A DNA stretch of 64,000 bases from an archaeon GW2011_AR5. Lineage in GTDB: Archaea; Aenigmatarchaeota; Aenigmatarchaeia; GW2011-AR5. Positions 1 through 9,680 of the stretch are shown piece after piece. Under the pieces are notes generated by a model. That model did not search any database, was not told where the DNA came from, and saw only the letters and a list, made by a program, of their open reading frames with translations. The stretch covers positions 116,497 through 180,496 of the forward strand of contig JWKQ01000002.1 in NCBI GenBank assembly GCA_000806115.1. Reading direction: 5' to 3'. Made by a program: the position numbers and the translations under genes. Within the stretch, counting starts at the first letter, position 1. Each line of letters starts with the position of its first letter.

Positions 1-558
1 GGTATGATCCACGAAAAGAAATCGGGCGAGAAGTGCTTGTTGAAGAAGACATTTATGTCGCCGTCCATGGGGTTTTTTGTTTTAATCATTATTCCAAGCG
101 ACAGGAACGGCCTCGTTATCTTTGCGTAACGCCTGACGATTGAGTTGGCACCGTCGGCGCCTACGACGATTCGTCCCTGATAGGAGCCTCCTGTCGTGTG
201 CACTGTCACGCAGTCGCCGTAAGTCACGCCAAGCACGTTTTCATACACCATTTTGGCGCTTTTACCTGCGGCGTGCCTAAGATGTTTTGTGAACATCGTC
301 CTCTTGATTATGTACGCGAACGGCTTGTAGTTGTTGAGGGTGAAAGTGCGCCCGCTTGGCGATATCGCTTCCATCCTGCGTATCTCGTCCTTCACGAGAG
401 ATGCGTCGAACATGTCGAGGAAATCCTTTGACACGATTCCGCTGTCTTTTAATGTCACTTTTTTATTCTTTTCTATGAGCAATACATTTAGTCCGTCCAG
501 TTTGCTTGCGAGATGGCATCCTGCCACCCCGGCGCCGACTATTATGACATCGTACATA
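1..558 (-). CDS. FAD-dependent oxidoreductase, geranylgeranyl reductase-like (3' end outside window)
   Basis: Minus-strand translation from 558 begins MYDVIIVGAGVAGCHLASKLDGLNVLLIEKN, a Rossmann GxGxxG FAD-binding N-terminus; ORF open to the window edge. Confidence 0.75.
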
Positions 559-635
559 GGGCTAAGTAAAACCCTAAAATTTATAATGTCAATCAGGGCG
601 GCAAAACAGGAACAAAATTTGGTTAAGGTATACAA

Positions 636-1508
636 ATGCTTTATGAAAAATTTGAGAAATACTGGAAGATATGGCTCTGGATACCAATCATACTTCTCAT
701 CCTGTCAATCGGCATTGTTGCAAACAGCATCGCCACAACGGGCTCCTTCATGAAGAGGGACATCGAGCTCACGGGCGGCAAGTCAATAACATTCGAAATA
801 TCGGCTGTGAACATGGACGCCATCAAAGCCGAACTGCCGCATGCGACGCTGCGTCTTACCAGCGGCATTACAAGGAGCCTCATCGTCGAAACGTCGTTTG
901 AGAGCAATGAATCCGAGGTCATTGACGCCGTCTACAGGCACGCAACCGTTAGTGGAAGTCCGACTTCGAGAACTGTCGGCCCTTCAATAGGCAACATATT
1001 CTTCCAGCAGGCGCAGATTGCCATGATACTCGCCTTCGTTCTGATGGCTATCACGATATTCATATTGTACCGTTCCGTCGTGCCGTCGCTGATAATGATA
1101 TTGTCGGCAACGACTGACATAATAATAACAATAGCTGTGCTGAACCTTCTCGGCATCACGCTCTCGCTTGCCGTCATTGCAGCGCTTCTGATGGTAATCG
1201 GTTACTCGGTTGACACGGACATGGTGCTAACGTCGGAGCTTCTGAAAGTGCGGGGCACGAGCGTCAGCGCCGGTATAAAGAGGGCAATGAAAACCGGGCT
1301 CACGATGATTTCAACGATTTTCGTCGCCCTTCTCGCGATGTACCTCTTCTCGGGATCGCTTATCATAGAGCAGATAGCGCTGGTGCTCATAATTGCGACA
1401 ATTTTCGACGCGCCCGCCACATGGATGACTAACGCGGGCATACTGCGATGGTGGCTGGGCAGGAAGGCGAAAAGCCATAGTTCAGAAGGAGGGAAGAAAC
1501 ATGAATAA
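636..1508 (+). CDS. secF: Protein-export membrane protein SecF
   Basis: Multi-TM protein with SecF-type 'GYSVDTDMVLTSELLK' segment; overlaps secD. Confidence 0.9.
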   Translation: MLYEKFEKYWKIWLWIPIILLILSIGIVANSIATTGSFMKRDIELTGGKSITFEISAVNMDAIKAELPHATLRLTSGITRSLIVETSFESNESEVIDAVYRHATVSGSPTSRTVGPSIGNIFFQQAQIAMILAFVLMAITIFILYRSVVPSLIMILSATTDIIITIAVLNLLGITLSLAVIAALLMVIGYSVDTDMVLTSELLKVRGTSVSAGIKRAMKTGLTMISTIFVALLAMYLFSGSLIIEQIALVLIIATIFDAPATWMTNAGILRWWLGRKAKSHSSEGGKKHE

Positions 1509-3231
1509 GCGTGTGCCGCTGCTTGTGCTGGTGATTGCAGCGACTGTGGCAGGTGCAGTGTTGCTGCCGTCAACGCCAGTAATTTTTATAGGCGCGGCTC
1601 TGTGCTTTGCGCTTGTTTTTCCCCGTGACATGTTCAAGAATGTCCGCATAGTGATATGGCTTGCCTTCATACTGCTGTCAATTCTTCTGATTTCATTCAG
1701 CTTCAATGCAAAAGGCTACAGCATTACTTCCGTGGACAAGAGTTCCGCCGCCGGACTGGCAGCGGGCGAGATACTGTACGGAATAAATGACGTCGCTGTG
1801 ACAGACGCCGACTTTGCAAGGAACTATTCAGGCACGATAAAGCTTGAGACAAACAAGGGACCGAAGTTCGCCAATGTGAACGGCACGCTTGGCGTGGAAG
1901 CTGAAAAGGTGTCCTCGTCGCGCCTCAGCTTCGGGCTGGATATAAGGGGCGGCGTGCGCGCCGTGCTTGAGGCGAATTCAACCGACAACGCAACGCTTGA
2001 CCAGATTATATCCACGCTGCAGACCAGAATAAATATCTACGGGCTGCGCGAGGCTGTTTTCCGACCGGTATACCACGAGGGCAAGGGTTTTGTCGAAATA
2101 AGCATAGCCGGCGGCAACAGGGAAGAGCTGCGCGCGCTGCTTGAGAGGCAGGGGAACTTCGAGGCGAAAATTACCGTATCTCCAAGAATGTCGTCCGGAA
2201 CCGGCACGATACGGCTTGCGCAGTTTCATAATTTTTCCGTCGCCGGCAAGTCAATAATTGTAGACGGAAGAACAGTCAATGAGAAAGAGTCTTTCACGCT
2301 TGAAGGCGTGGAGTTTTTGCTTGACACTGTTTCTGACAAGGTTAACATGACCGCAACGGTTTTCAACAGCGATGACATAAAAACCGTGTTCTTCGACCCG
2401 CAGCGCTCGCGCATAGAGCTTGAACAGGGCGGTTACAGGTGGTCATTCTCCATACAGCTCGGGCAGGAAGGCGCGCAGAAATTCGCGTGGGTGACTAACA
2501 ACCTCGAGGTCGTTCCCGGAACAGGATACCTCAGCGCGCCCATCACGCTTTATCTTGACGGCAACCTTGTGGATTCGCTGAGCATCGCCTCAACGCTGAA
2601 GGGGCGCGTGGAAACGGAGATACAAATAAGCGGCTCGTCAGACACGAGGGAAAGCGCGATGAAGGAGCGCTCGCAGCTGCAAAGCATACTGAGGTCCGGC
2701 GCGCTGCCTACGTCGGTTGAGATAGTCCAGCTTGACTCGATATCTCCCACGCTTGGCAGCAGCTTTTTGATGAATGCGGCCGTCGCCGGATTTATCGCCC
2801 TGCTCGGCGTAATAGCTGTGGTTGGTATCCGCTACCGCCGCCCGAAAATCGTGCTGCCGATGATAATAATCTCGTCAAGCGAAATCCTGATAATCTTGGG
2901 GGTGGCGTCGATGATAGGATGGACGATAGACCTGCCGGCAATCGCCGGTATAATAGCCACAATCGGCTCCGGCATTAACAGCCAGATAATGATAATAGAC
3001 CAGGCGCTGCGCGGAGAGCAGGCAACGACAATGAAAGAGAAACTGAAGAACGCGTTCTTCACGATTTTCGGCGCGGGCGGCACGGTAATCGCGGCGATGA
3101 TACCGCTGATGGTAATAGGCTTTGGTTTGCTTCGCGGCTTCGCAATAACAACGATAATAGGCGTTCTTATCGGGATATTGATAGTGCGCCCGGCGTTCGG
3201 AGAAATCGTCAAGAAGATAATCAAGGATTGA
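1501..3231 (+). CDS. secD: Protein-export membrane protein SecD
   Basis: 'LSFGLDIRGGVRAVLEA' SecD N-terminal motif; C-terminal TM bundle; adjacent to secF. Confidence 0.92.
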   Translation: MNKRVPLLVLVIAATVAGAVLLPSTPVIFIGAALCFALVFPRDMFKNVRIVIWLAFILLSILLISFSFNAKGYSITSVDKSSAAGLAAGEILYGINDVAVTDADFARNYSGTIKLETNKGPKFANVNGTLGVEAEKVSSSRLSFGLDIRGGVRAVLEANSTDNATLDQIISTLQTRINIYGLREAVFRPVYHEGKGFVEISIAGGNREELRALLERQGNFEAKITVSPRMSSGTGTIRLAQFHNFSVAGKSIIVDGRTVNEKESFTLEGVEFLLDTVSDKVNMTATVFNSDDIKTVFFDPQRSRIELEQGGYRWSFSIQLGQEGAQKFAWVTNNLEVVPGTGYLSAPITLYLDGNLVDSLSIASTLKGRVETEIQISGSSDTRESAMKERSQLQSILRSGALPTSVEIVQLDSISPTLGSSFLMNAAVAGFIALLGVIAVVGIRYRRPKIVLPMIIISSSEILIILGVASMIGWTIDLPAIAGIIATIGSGINSQIMIIDQALRGEQATTMKEKLKNAFFTIFGAGGTVIAAMIPLMVIGFGLLRGFAITTIIGVLIGILIVRPAFGEIVKKIIKD

Positions 3232-3248
3232 TTTAGGAAAGGGTATTT

Positions 3249-3653
3249 CTACTGTTTTTTCCACCAGTCAAAGTACGGAAGTAATTCCTTCAGCTTTACA
3301 GCTTTGTTCTTATCCAAAATAATTTGGGTTTCCAAATTTTCTTCGTCCGTCTCGCGTATCAACTGTCGGCAGTTCCCACAAGGAGGTATTACAAAAATTT
3401 GCCCGTTTTCGTCTTTCCACACAGAAACTATTTTCCTGATTATATATTCGCCGCCGGTTATCATCGATCCGAGAGCTATCTTTTCTGCGCAAAAAACATT
3501 TGAGCCTGAATCCCCGCAAGTCCCTATGTATATTTTATTTTTCCCTGAAATTAGTGCGCATCCCACATCTGCATAAATGCCGTTCTTCGTTTTCTTAGGC
3601 CTGACAACGGAGGCTGCTTTTTTAATTAGTTGTTCGTTAGTAAAAACCTTCAT
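3249..3653 (-). CDS. cdd: Cytidine deaminase
   Basis: Zinc motifs 'FCAEKIALGS' and 'PPCGNCRQLI'. Confidence 0.85.
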   Translation of the reverse strand: MKVFTNEQLIKKAASVVRPKKTKNGIYADVGCALISGKNKIYIGTCGDSGSNVFCAEKIALGSMITGGEYIIRKIVSVWKDENGQIFVIPPCGNCRQLIRETDEENLETQIILDKNKAVKLKELLPYFDWWKKQ

Positions 3654-3698
3654 AAAAATAATTAGATGTCGGTTCTTAATAAAGTTAGATTCCGAAGT

Positions 3699-4883
3699 CT
3701 AGAAAGGCAAATAAAAAATAATAGTGGGCAGTATAAGCACTCCCATGAGCACGCCCCTTCTGATTCCTGCGAGTCCGGCAAATATCCCTAGCGCAGTGCA
3801 CGTCCCGAGAAGAAGCAGCCCGTAAATTCCTGAAAAAACTACAGTCATCAGTATTATGAATGCTATTATCGCCTTGCTTATTTTTGAGTAGTCTATGTTT
3901 TCTATTATTCCGAGAGACTTTTTCGCCAGCTTCAGCGTGATTAAAGATGATATCGCCGCCACGGCAAGCGCAATCGCGGCGATGAAGACCGTTTCATTGA
4001 AGCCTATTTGAACGAGCTGCTCGAGCGCCGATGCTATTCCGCTTCGGGACTTGCCTATCAGCCACAGCGCCATTATGGAAAGCAGCGTGTTGGAAATTGT
4101 TATGGCGCCGAGCGTCATCAGAAAGCTCTTCTCATTCTTGTCCGCGCTTGCGAGCGTCGCCAGTTCGCTTGAGCCCACTCCTGGCAGCAGTCCCGACACG
4201 ATTCCGCCGGCGCTGCCGAAGAGTATAGAGCGCCTCTGCTGCCTGCCTGTTACGTGTATCTGCTTCCTGCGCGCGGGTACTTTTGTGCCCTTTTTGCTGA
4301 ACATAAGTGCGCTGACGCCGAACAGTCCCGAGAGAACCGGAAAAAGAACTATATTCCTGTCAATCGGCATGTATTGCAATGAAAGCCCTGTCAAGCCTGC
4401 GAGAAAGAAGCACAGCAAGGCAGTTGACTTTTTCCTGTTAGTCTTTTCGTGGAGAATCATCACAAGCACGATGAAAATAAGCAGCGCATACGTGAACGGC
4501 AGCGAGAGCTCGTATATTCTTGGGATTGAGAAAACAATTGCAGGAAGCAGGGCGAGCACAAGGATTATGGCGCCGAGCCCGCCGATTACGGCAAGCTTCA
4601 CGGCGTCGTAACCGTTTCCCTGAAGAAGCATCCTGTGCGCCGGCGTCACTGCAAGCTCGTTTCCCGCCTCGGGTGCGCCGAGCAGCATTGAGGGGATGAA
4701 GTCGACGAACGTGTTGGAAATGCCGAGCGCCACGACAAATGCTATGATGACAAATGGCGGGAGGCTGAGCTGCGCAATGAACGGGATAAGAAGTATTATT
4801 GTGTTGGGGTGCAGCCCGGGTACGAGCCCGAAAATTGTTCCTACCAGGAGTCCCGCAAGGATTGCCAGAAGTATCTCCAGCAT
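3699..4883 (-). CDS. TctA-like multi-TM integral membrane protein (tripartite tricarboxylate transporter TctA/DUF112 type)
   Basis: About 394 aa hydrophobic protein with 'GTIFGLVPGLHPNTI' and 'GLLPGVGSSELATLAS' repeats. Confidence 0.7.
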   Translation of the reverse strand: MLEILLAILAGLLVGTIFGLVPGLHPNTIILLIPFIAQLSLPPFVIIAFVVALGISNTFVDFIPSMLLGAPEAGNELAVTPAHRMLLQGNGYDAVKLAVIGGLGAIILVLALLPAIVFSIPRIYELSLPFTYALLIFIVLVMILHEKTNRKKSTALLCFFLAGLTGLSLQYMPIDRNIVLFPVLSGLFGVSALMFSKKGTKVPARRKQIHVTGRQQRRSILFGSAGGIVSGLLPGVGSSELATLASADKNEKSFLMTLGAITISNTLLSIMALWLIGKSRSGIASALEQLVQIGFNETVFIAAIALAVAAISSLITLKLAKKSLGIIENIDYSKISKAIIAFIILMTVVFSGIYGLLLLGTCTALGIFAGLAGIRRGVLMGVLILPTIIFYLPF

Positions 4884-4946
4884 ATTAATTAACTGTCCGG
4901 CTGTCTAATCTTCTTTTTTAAACTGCTGGTAGAATAAGAAATAAAG

Positions 4947-5285
4947 GTGAATGATGTGTTTGGAGGAAAGCCCGACCCGAAAAAAGTTGAGCAGATAATG
5001 AAGAAGCTCAACATGAAGGTGCAGCAGATAGAAGCCGAGGAGGTTGTAATCAGGACAAAGGATAAGGACATAATAATATCCCGTCCCGAGATAATGCTCG
5101 CCGACATGATGGGGCGCGAGGTTTATCAGGTGTCAGGCGAGGTGTCGGAACGCATCCTTGTCAACGAAGATGACGTGAGGATGGTAATGGACAAGACTGG
5201 AAAGGACAGGGACACCGTCGTGAAGAAGCTGGAAGAACTTGACAACGACCTTGCGAAGGCAATCATGGAACTTAAGGAGAAATAA
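4947..5285 (+). CDS. nac: Nascent polypeptide-associated complex protein (alpha-NAC)
   Basis: NAC domain followed by UBA-like C-terminus ('DVRMVMDKTGKDRDTVVKKLEELDNDLAKAIMEL'); GTG start. Confidence 0.9.
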   Translation: MNDVFGGKPDPKKVEQIMKKLNMKVQQIEAEEVVIRTKDKDIIISRPEIMLADMMGREVYQVSGEVSERILVNEDDVRMVMDKTGKDRDTVVKKLEELDNDLAKAIMELKEK

Positions 5286-5373
5286 ATAAAAATAATAACG
5301 AAGATAAGTCTTAAGGAACCTGGTTTCTTTTTGGGTTCACAAAGACTTTTTCTTTGTAAGAAAAAGGATTTGT

Positions 5374-5589
5374 ATGGCAAAGATTAGCAGTAATAAATCG
5401 CTTTCAGCAGCGCTTTTCCTGATAGGGCTTGTAATGCTGATAGAATCGGCATCGACGATTTTTGTGCTTGTCGAGGCGCCGAGCGTGGCGGCAAGTTCCG
5501 TAGGCGTCGCATGGGCTTACGTCATGATAAAGGGGCTTGTAAGCCTCTACGTTCTTTTCACCGGATTCAGGATGCTCAGAACTAAATAG
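5374..5589 (+). CDS. Small two-TM membrane protein
   Basis: 71 aa hydrophobic ORF. Confidence 0.55.
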   Translation: MAKISSNKSLSAALFLIGLVMLIESASTIFVLVEAPSVAASSVGVAWAYVMIKGLVSLYVLFTGFRMLRTK

Positions 5590-5609
5590 ATTGTGTTCAC
5601 AGTTTTCTA

Positions 5610-6266
5610 ATGCAGCTTGAGACTCAGATAGACGTTCTTGAAACGCCCCTGTCTGTAATTTCCATGCTGGAAGAGATTTCTTCTTCGTCAGGCGTCTCTG
5701 AGTTTGAATTTGTTGGTTATGTACCAGGAAGCGAGTACGATTTCACAACAATAGTTGGAACTGCGACTTTAGGGTTCGAAGCCGTGCGCAAAATAGGTGC
5801 GGACAAAATTGGGCGTTACATTATCGGAACGGTATATGTCAATACTGATGACGGTGAAGATTTGCTTGGGAGGCTGGCGGTCGGACTTTCTTCGAGGACG
5901 CCTGCCGGGCATCTTCCGCAAATAGACTTTTGTTGCCGGCGGGAAGATGTAGAACTTGTCTATGATTTTTTAAGGGAATTGAATCTCGATGGCTATGTTC
6001 TGTTTTCCGGACGGTCGTATCATTTTCAAGGTTCGAAACCAGTGGAAGAGTCCGGATGGCAGGAGTTTATGCGGAACCTGGGAGAAGATTGCAGCATAGT
6101 GGATTTCGACTGGCAAAGTGAATGTATGGAAAACGGCTATTCCGTCCTGCGTATAACGGACGCCCAGAACAAACCGTACGTTCCGGAAGTTGTTGCTAAG
6201 GTATCAAGAACATTGAAGTACGAAGGGCAAATGAGCCTGCCTTTCGAATTGAATCAGCCGATATAG
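5610..6266 (+). CDS. Hypothetical protein
   Basis: 218 aa ORF with coding-like composition. Confidence 0.6.
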   Translation: MQLETQIDVLETPLSVISMLEEISSSSGVSEFEFVGYVPGSEYDFTTIVGTATLGFEAVRKIGADKIGRYIIGTVYVNTDDGEDLLGRLAVGLSSRTPAGHLPQIDFCCRREDVELVYDFLRELNLDGYVLFSGRSYHFQGSKPVEESGWQEFMRNLGEDCSIVDFDWQSECMENGYSVLRITDAQNKPYVPEVVAKVSRTLKYEGQMSLPFELNQPI

Positions 6267-6457
6267 TTCTCGTCCCCGTCGGGAGCGGTCTCCTGCTGGA
6301 GCTGGACATCCTGTTCCGCCGCCATCTCCGCCTTCTTGCTTCTGCGCTTCCTTTCGTCCACGGGTCCTATGTACTTGCTCGTGACCTTTTTGCCCCTTCT
6401 GATTGACTCGTAATAATATTTCCTTCCGTTTATCGTCTTGACGTGCCTGTTAGCCAT
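6254..6457 (-). CDS. Small basic hypothetical protein
   Basis: 67 aa ORF 'MANRHVKTINGRKYYYESIRRGKKVTSKYIGPV'. Confidence 0.55.
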   Translation of the reverse strand: MANRHVKTINGRKYYYESIRRGKKVTSKYIGPVDERKRRSKKAEMAAEQDVQLQQETAPDGDENYIG

Positions 6458-6593
6458 TTTGGAAACACCTGATGAATTACAGTTTTCGAAAGAAGTATCC
6501 GTTAGGAGTACTTCATGACTGTAAATTTAATTTTGGCACTATATAAATTTTTGGCTTGTGTAGAAGCGTAATTTGAAAAATTTTCCGGAAAAC

Positions 6594-9272
6594 TCAGTTA
6601 ACCGTGACCTTGTTGCTTGTGGAGCCCTGGTAGCTTATCAGTATTTCCCCGCCGCACTCGCACACCCCGTTGAGCGGCATCCTTCTGTAGCTCTTCTTGC
6701 ACTTCTTGCAGACAAACTCTTCCCACCCCTGAAGCGGCTTGTTGTAATCGACTTCTATTGTATGCTTCAGCGTTCTCTTGGCGCCGCTCATTATGTCGCC
6801 AAGTGACGTCTGCCTTCCGGTGCCGAATATCTCGCTCTTCTGTATGCCGACAGACGCGAATATGCGTTCTATAGGCGGAAACAGCTGGCTCTGGATGTAG
6901 TAGTCCGGGTCTATCTGTATCTTGTTCTGCTCGGCGTATTTGGGGTCTTCCGCCCGCTTCGAGAGCATCTGGTCGCCTTTTATGATGACAAAGCCGAGAC
7001 GATCGCCGACCTTTGGAGGGTCCTGCGGGTTGCGCGCGGAGAGCTTCCTCGCCAGTTCTATGTGGGGCAGCATGCCCTCGTAGCTCTCTATGCTTTTAGT
7101 TATTCCTTTTATTATCGTAAGCTTCTCCATTGGTATTTTTCCCGATTTCAGGTCGTTGATGGTGCCTTTCACCACTTCTATAGCCTTTGCCAGGTCTCCT
7201 TCCTTGAGAACTATGTTGAGAACGTTGAGCATCAGCTCGCTCACAAGCGGACACCAGTCGCGCCTCACCGTCTCTATCCCCCTCATCTGGAGTTCGTCGT
7301 GCCAGCCGTCGTCCGTTTTCTCGAATTTCCATCCGGCGTAGCGTTTTTTCGTAAGAATCAGGAACGTCCTGTATATCTTCTCGAACTCCAGCTCAAGATA
7401 CCCCGGGAGCCTGTCAGTGATGAACTTGGATATGTTCTCGCCTATCTCCCTGGCTTCGTCAAGGTTCGTGGTTTTTGTTTTGACAAATATGGAGTCCGTG
7501 TCGCCGTAAACAACCTCGACCGGAAAGTTCTCTTCCACCAGCTTCCTTGTTTTCTCGATATTCTTCCTGCCGTAGGCGGTGATGGTGCTCGCGACATCTA
7601 TCGTGTAGAGCCTCGCCCGTATGTAGCCGGTGTACCCGTACATCGAATTCGCGATGTCCTTTAGCGCGAGCTGTTTTGCGTTGAGAGTCCTCTTCTCCTC
7701 GCCTTTTGTCGTTTTCATTTTTTTCTTCGCTTCGCTACGGGCTGCCAGCACGCCCGTCACGATTCGCGGGAGCAGCCCCTCCCTTACGCTGGTGTCGACA
7801 AAATACGCCCCTGATGGCGACTGGTGGATTGCAGTCTGCTTTTCTCCATTGGTGTCTGTTGTGAGTGTGTCGGGAGATACGTTGTACGTTCTCATGATGG
7901 ACGGGTACAGGCTCTTGAAATCCAGTACAAGGACGCACCCCTCCGCATGAAGCCCTTTCTTTGGTTCCAGAACTATGGCGCCCTTAAGCTCGGATTTTTC
8001 CCGTTCCTTGGTCCGTCTTACTATTTCAGCCTTTGACGGCGAGAGCGGCATGACGAAATTAAGCTTCTTGAACTCGTGCAGCATCATCGTGTCTATTCTC
8101 CGGGTCTGCCCGCCCATGACGTCCTGGAGCAGCAGCCCGGATATTTTTGCGAGCTCGATGAATTTGTCAAGCATGCCCTTGTCTACCAGCAGCCTCATCG
8201 AAAGGTCGGAGTCCTTCCTGCAGTACTCTATGAACCTCGCAAGCCCGTCCCTGCCGCCGTTCCACAGTCCGCTCATTTCGCCGTATTCTATATCATGCTT
8301 CTGTTCGTTGAGCATCAGCTTTGACACCGTGTTCAGGTCGTACCTGTGAAACTTCACCCACGGATCCCGCTTGAGTATCTGGTAAGGGTCGGCAACTGTC
8401 CGTCCTGTAAGGACGTATTCCTGGGTGATTCCAAGTGTTCTTGAGAACGCAGTCTTGTCCGTCCTCCCAAGATTCTGCTGTAGCTTGTTCTGGCGGAGCC
8501 GCTCGACAAGGTACGGGAAGTCGAATGCGTTGACGTTGTAGCCTGTCATGATGTCGGGGTCGTAGGCGTCTATTATCTTCAGGAACTCCTCCAGCATTTC
8601 CTTCTCGCTTGCGAAACCGAGTATCCCGTCGCCGCTGAAGGGTTTTGCAACCAGCACTATGTCCTTCTTCCCCCTGTAGCTCGGGAGGAACGAGCATGAA
8701 ATCATCACTATCGGGTCTTTTTTCGCATCAAGGGGCTTGCGCGGGTCCGACGGCACGCACTCGATGTCAAATGCCAGGTAGTTAAGCGGCACATTCTCGA
8801 TCTTGTCCATGGGCTTGATTGAATTCGCCCTGAAAGCGGCTATCTTGGAAACGCTGGTGTTCACGCGCTCCGCATCAGCCTCCACCCACTGCATGCCGTG
8901 TATGCCGTAGTCAACCATGAACCTGTACTTGAACAGTATGTCCGCCTCGAACGCCTCTTCTATCTGCTTGTTCGCGAGCAGCTGGTCCTTCAGCTTTGGG
9001 ACGTCCTGCGGGTTGATGAGTGTTATCTTGTAAAGAAGCGACGGCTCGGGGGAGTAGCCTATTGTAGTGAATTTTTCTACTTCCTCCACCTTTATGGCGT
9101 TGATTCCGGACAGTTTCTTCGGGTCCGCGCACTTTACGTAGAAATACGGCTGGAACTTGTCATAGAAGACGCAAACAGACTTCCCGTTCTCCCCGCGCCC
9201 GAAAAGCCGCAGCACCGGCTTGTTGCCGTTGAGAAAATAATCTGCGTCGAGAAGCTGGAACTGCACAATCAT
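6594..9272 (-). CDS. polB: DNA polymerase family B with 3'-5' exonuclease and C-terminal DP2-like zinc ribbon
   Basis: Exo motifs FDIEC, NAFDFPYL, YCRKD; polymerase motifs DFKSLYPSIM, NSMYGYTG, YGDTDS; C-terminus FVCKKCKKSYRRMPLNGVCECGGE. Confidence 0.95.
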   Translation of the reverse strand: MIVQFQLLDADYFLNGNKPVLRLFGRGENGKSVCVFYDKFQPYFYVKCADPKKLSGINAIKVEEVEKFTTIGYSPEPSLLYKITLINPQDVPKLKDQLLANKQIEEAFEADILFKYRFMVDYGIHGMQWVEADAERVNTSVSKIAAFRANSIKPMDKIENVPLNYLAFDIECVPSDPRKPLDAKKDPIVMISCSFLPSYRGKKDIVLVAKPFSGDGILGFASEKEMLEEFLKIIDAYDPDIMTGYNVNAFDFPYLVERLRQNKLQQNLGRTDKTAFSRTLGITQEYVLTGRTVADPYQILKRDPWVKFHRYDLNTVSKLMLNEQKHDIEYGEMSGLWNGGRDGLARFIEYCRKDSDLSMRLLVDKGMLDKFIELAKISGLLLQDVMGGQTRRIDTMMLHEFKKLNFVMPLSPSKAEIVRRTKEREKSELKGAIVLEPKKGLHAEGCVLVLDFKSLYPSIMRTYNVSPDTLTTDTNGEKQTAIHQSPSGAYFVDTSVREGLLPRIVTGVLAARSEAKKKMKTTKGEEKRTLNAKQLALKDIANSMYGYTGYIRARLYTIDVASTITAYGRKNIEKTRKLVEENFPVEVVYGDTDSIFVKTKTTNLDEAREIGENISKFITDRLPGYLELEFEKIYRTFLILTKKRYAGWKFEKTDDGWHDELQMRGIETVRRDWCPLVSELMLNVLNIVLKEGDLAKAIEVVKGTINDLKSGKIPMEKLTIIKGITKSIESYEGMLPHIELARKLSARNPQDPPKVGDRLGFVIIKGDQMLSKRAEDPKYAEQNKIQIDPDYYIQSQLFPPIERIFASVGIQKSEIFGTGRQTSLGDIMSGAKRTLKHTIEVDYNKPLQGWEEFVCKKCKKSYRRMPLNGVCECGGEILISYQGSTSNKVTVN

Positions 9273-9389
9273 TCAACCACACCAAATAATAATTTCTTGA
9301 TTAACATTCTTTTTTAAAGAAGGTTAACGCTATCATTATGAAAAAATACTATTAATATGAATCCGTGAAATCCCTGTTTAAGTCTTATA

Positions 9390-9607
9390 GTGAACCCACA
9401 AAAGAATCTCGACGTACATTGTGGGTTCACAGATACAAGGAGAATCTTCTATTCTCCTGTACAGGTGAAGTAAAGTTTCACCTTGTAGCTCACAAGGAAG
9501 GAAGTAATACATATCCAGATTGTTTCCTTGTAGAGCTATAACATTCCACCCATCTTCAGATGATGCTACAAGAAGAGTTTTGCTCTTCCTTGTATATGTG
9601 GAATGTT
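9390..9607. repeat. Multi-hairpin intergenic element (five consecutive stem-loops)
   Basis: GTGAACCCAC(9390-9399)/GTGGGTTCAC(9421-9430); ACAAGGAGAAT/ATTCTCCTGT; ACAGGTGAA/TTCACCTTGT; TAGCTCACAAGGAA/TTTCCTTGTAGAGCTA; ACATTCCAC/GTGGAATGT. Confidence 0.75.
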
Positions 9608-9680
9608 GGACGTAAAAACACTGCGATTATATCAGTGGACTTTTACAACAAAGACATCATTGCCTTCGGGCAGTGGTTTT

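Noticed and set aside
4051-4611. 186-aa plus-strand ORF opposite the TctA-like gene
   Set aside because: Shadow ORF antisense to a well-supported membrane protein; no recognisable domain and composition typical of complement translation
7062-7664. 200-aa plus-strand ORF opposite polB
   Set aside because: Antisense to conserved polymerase motifs; no independent support
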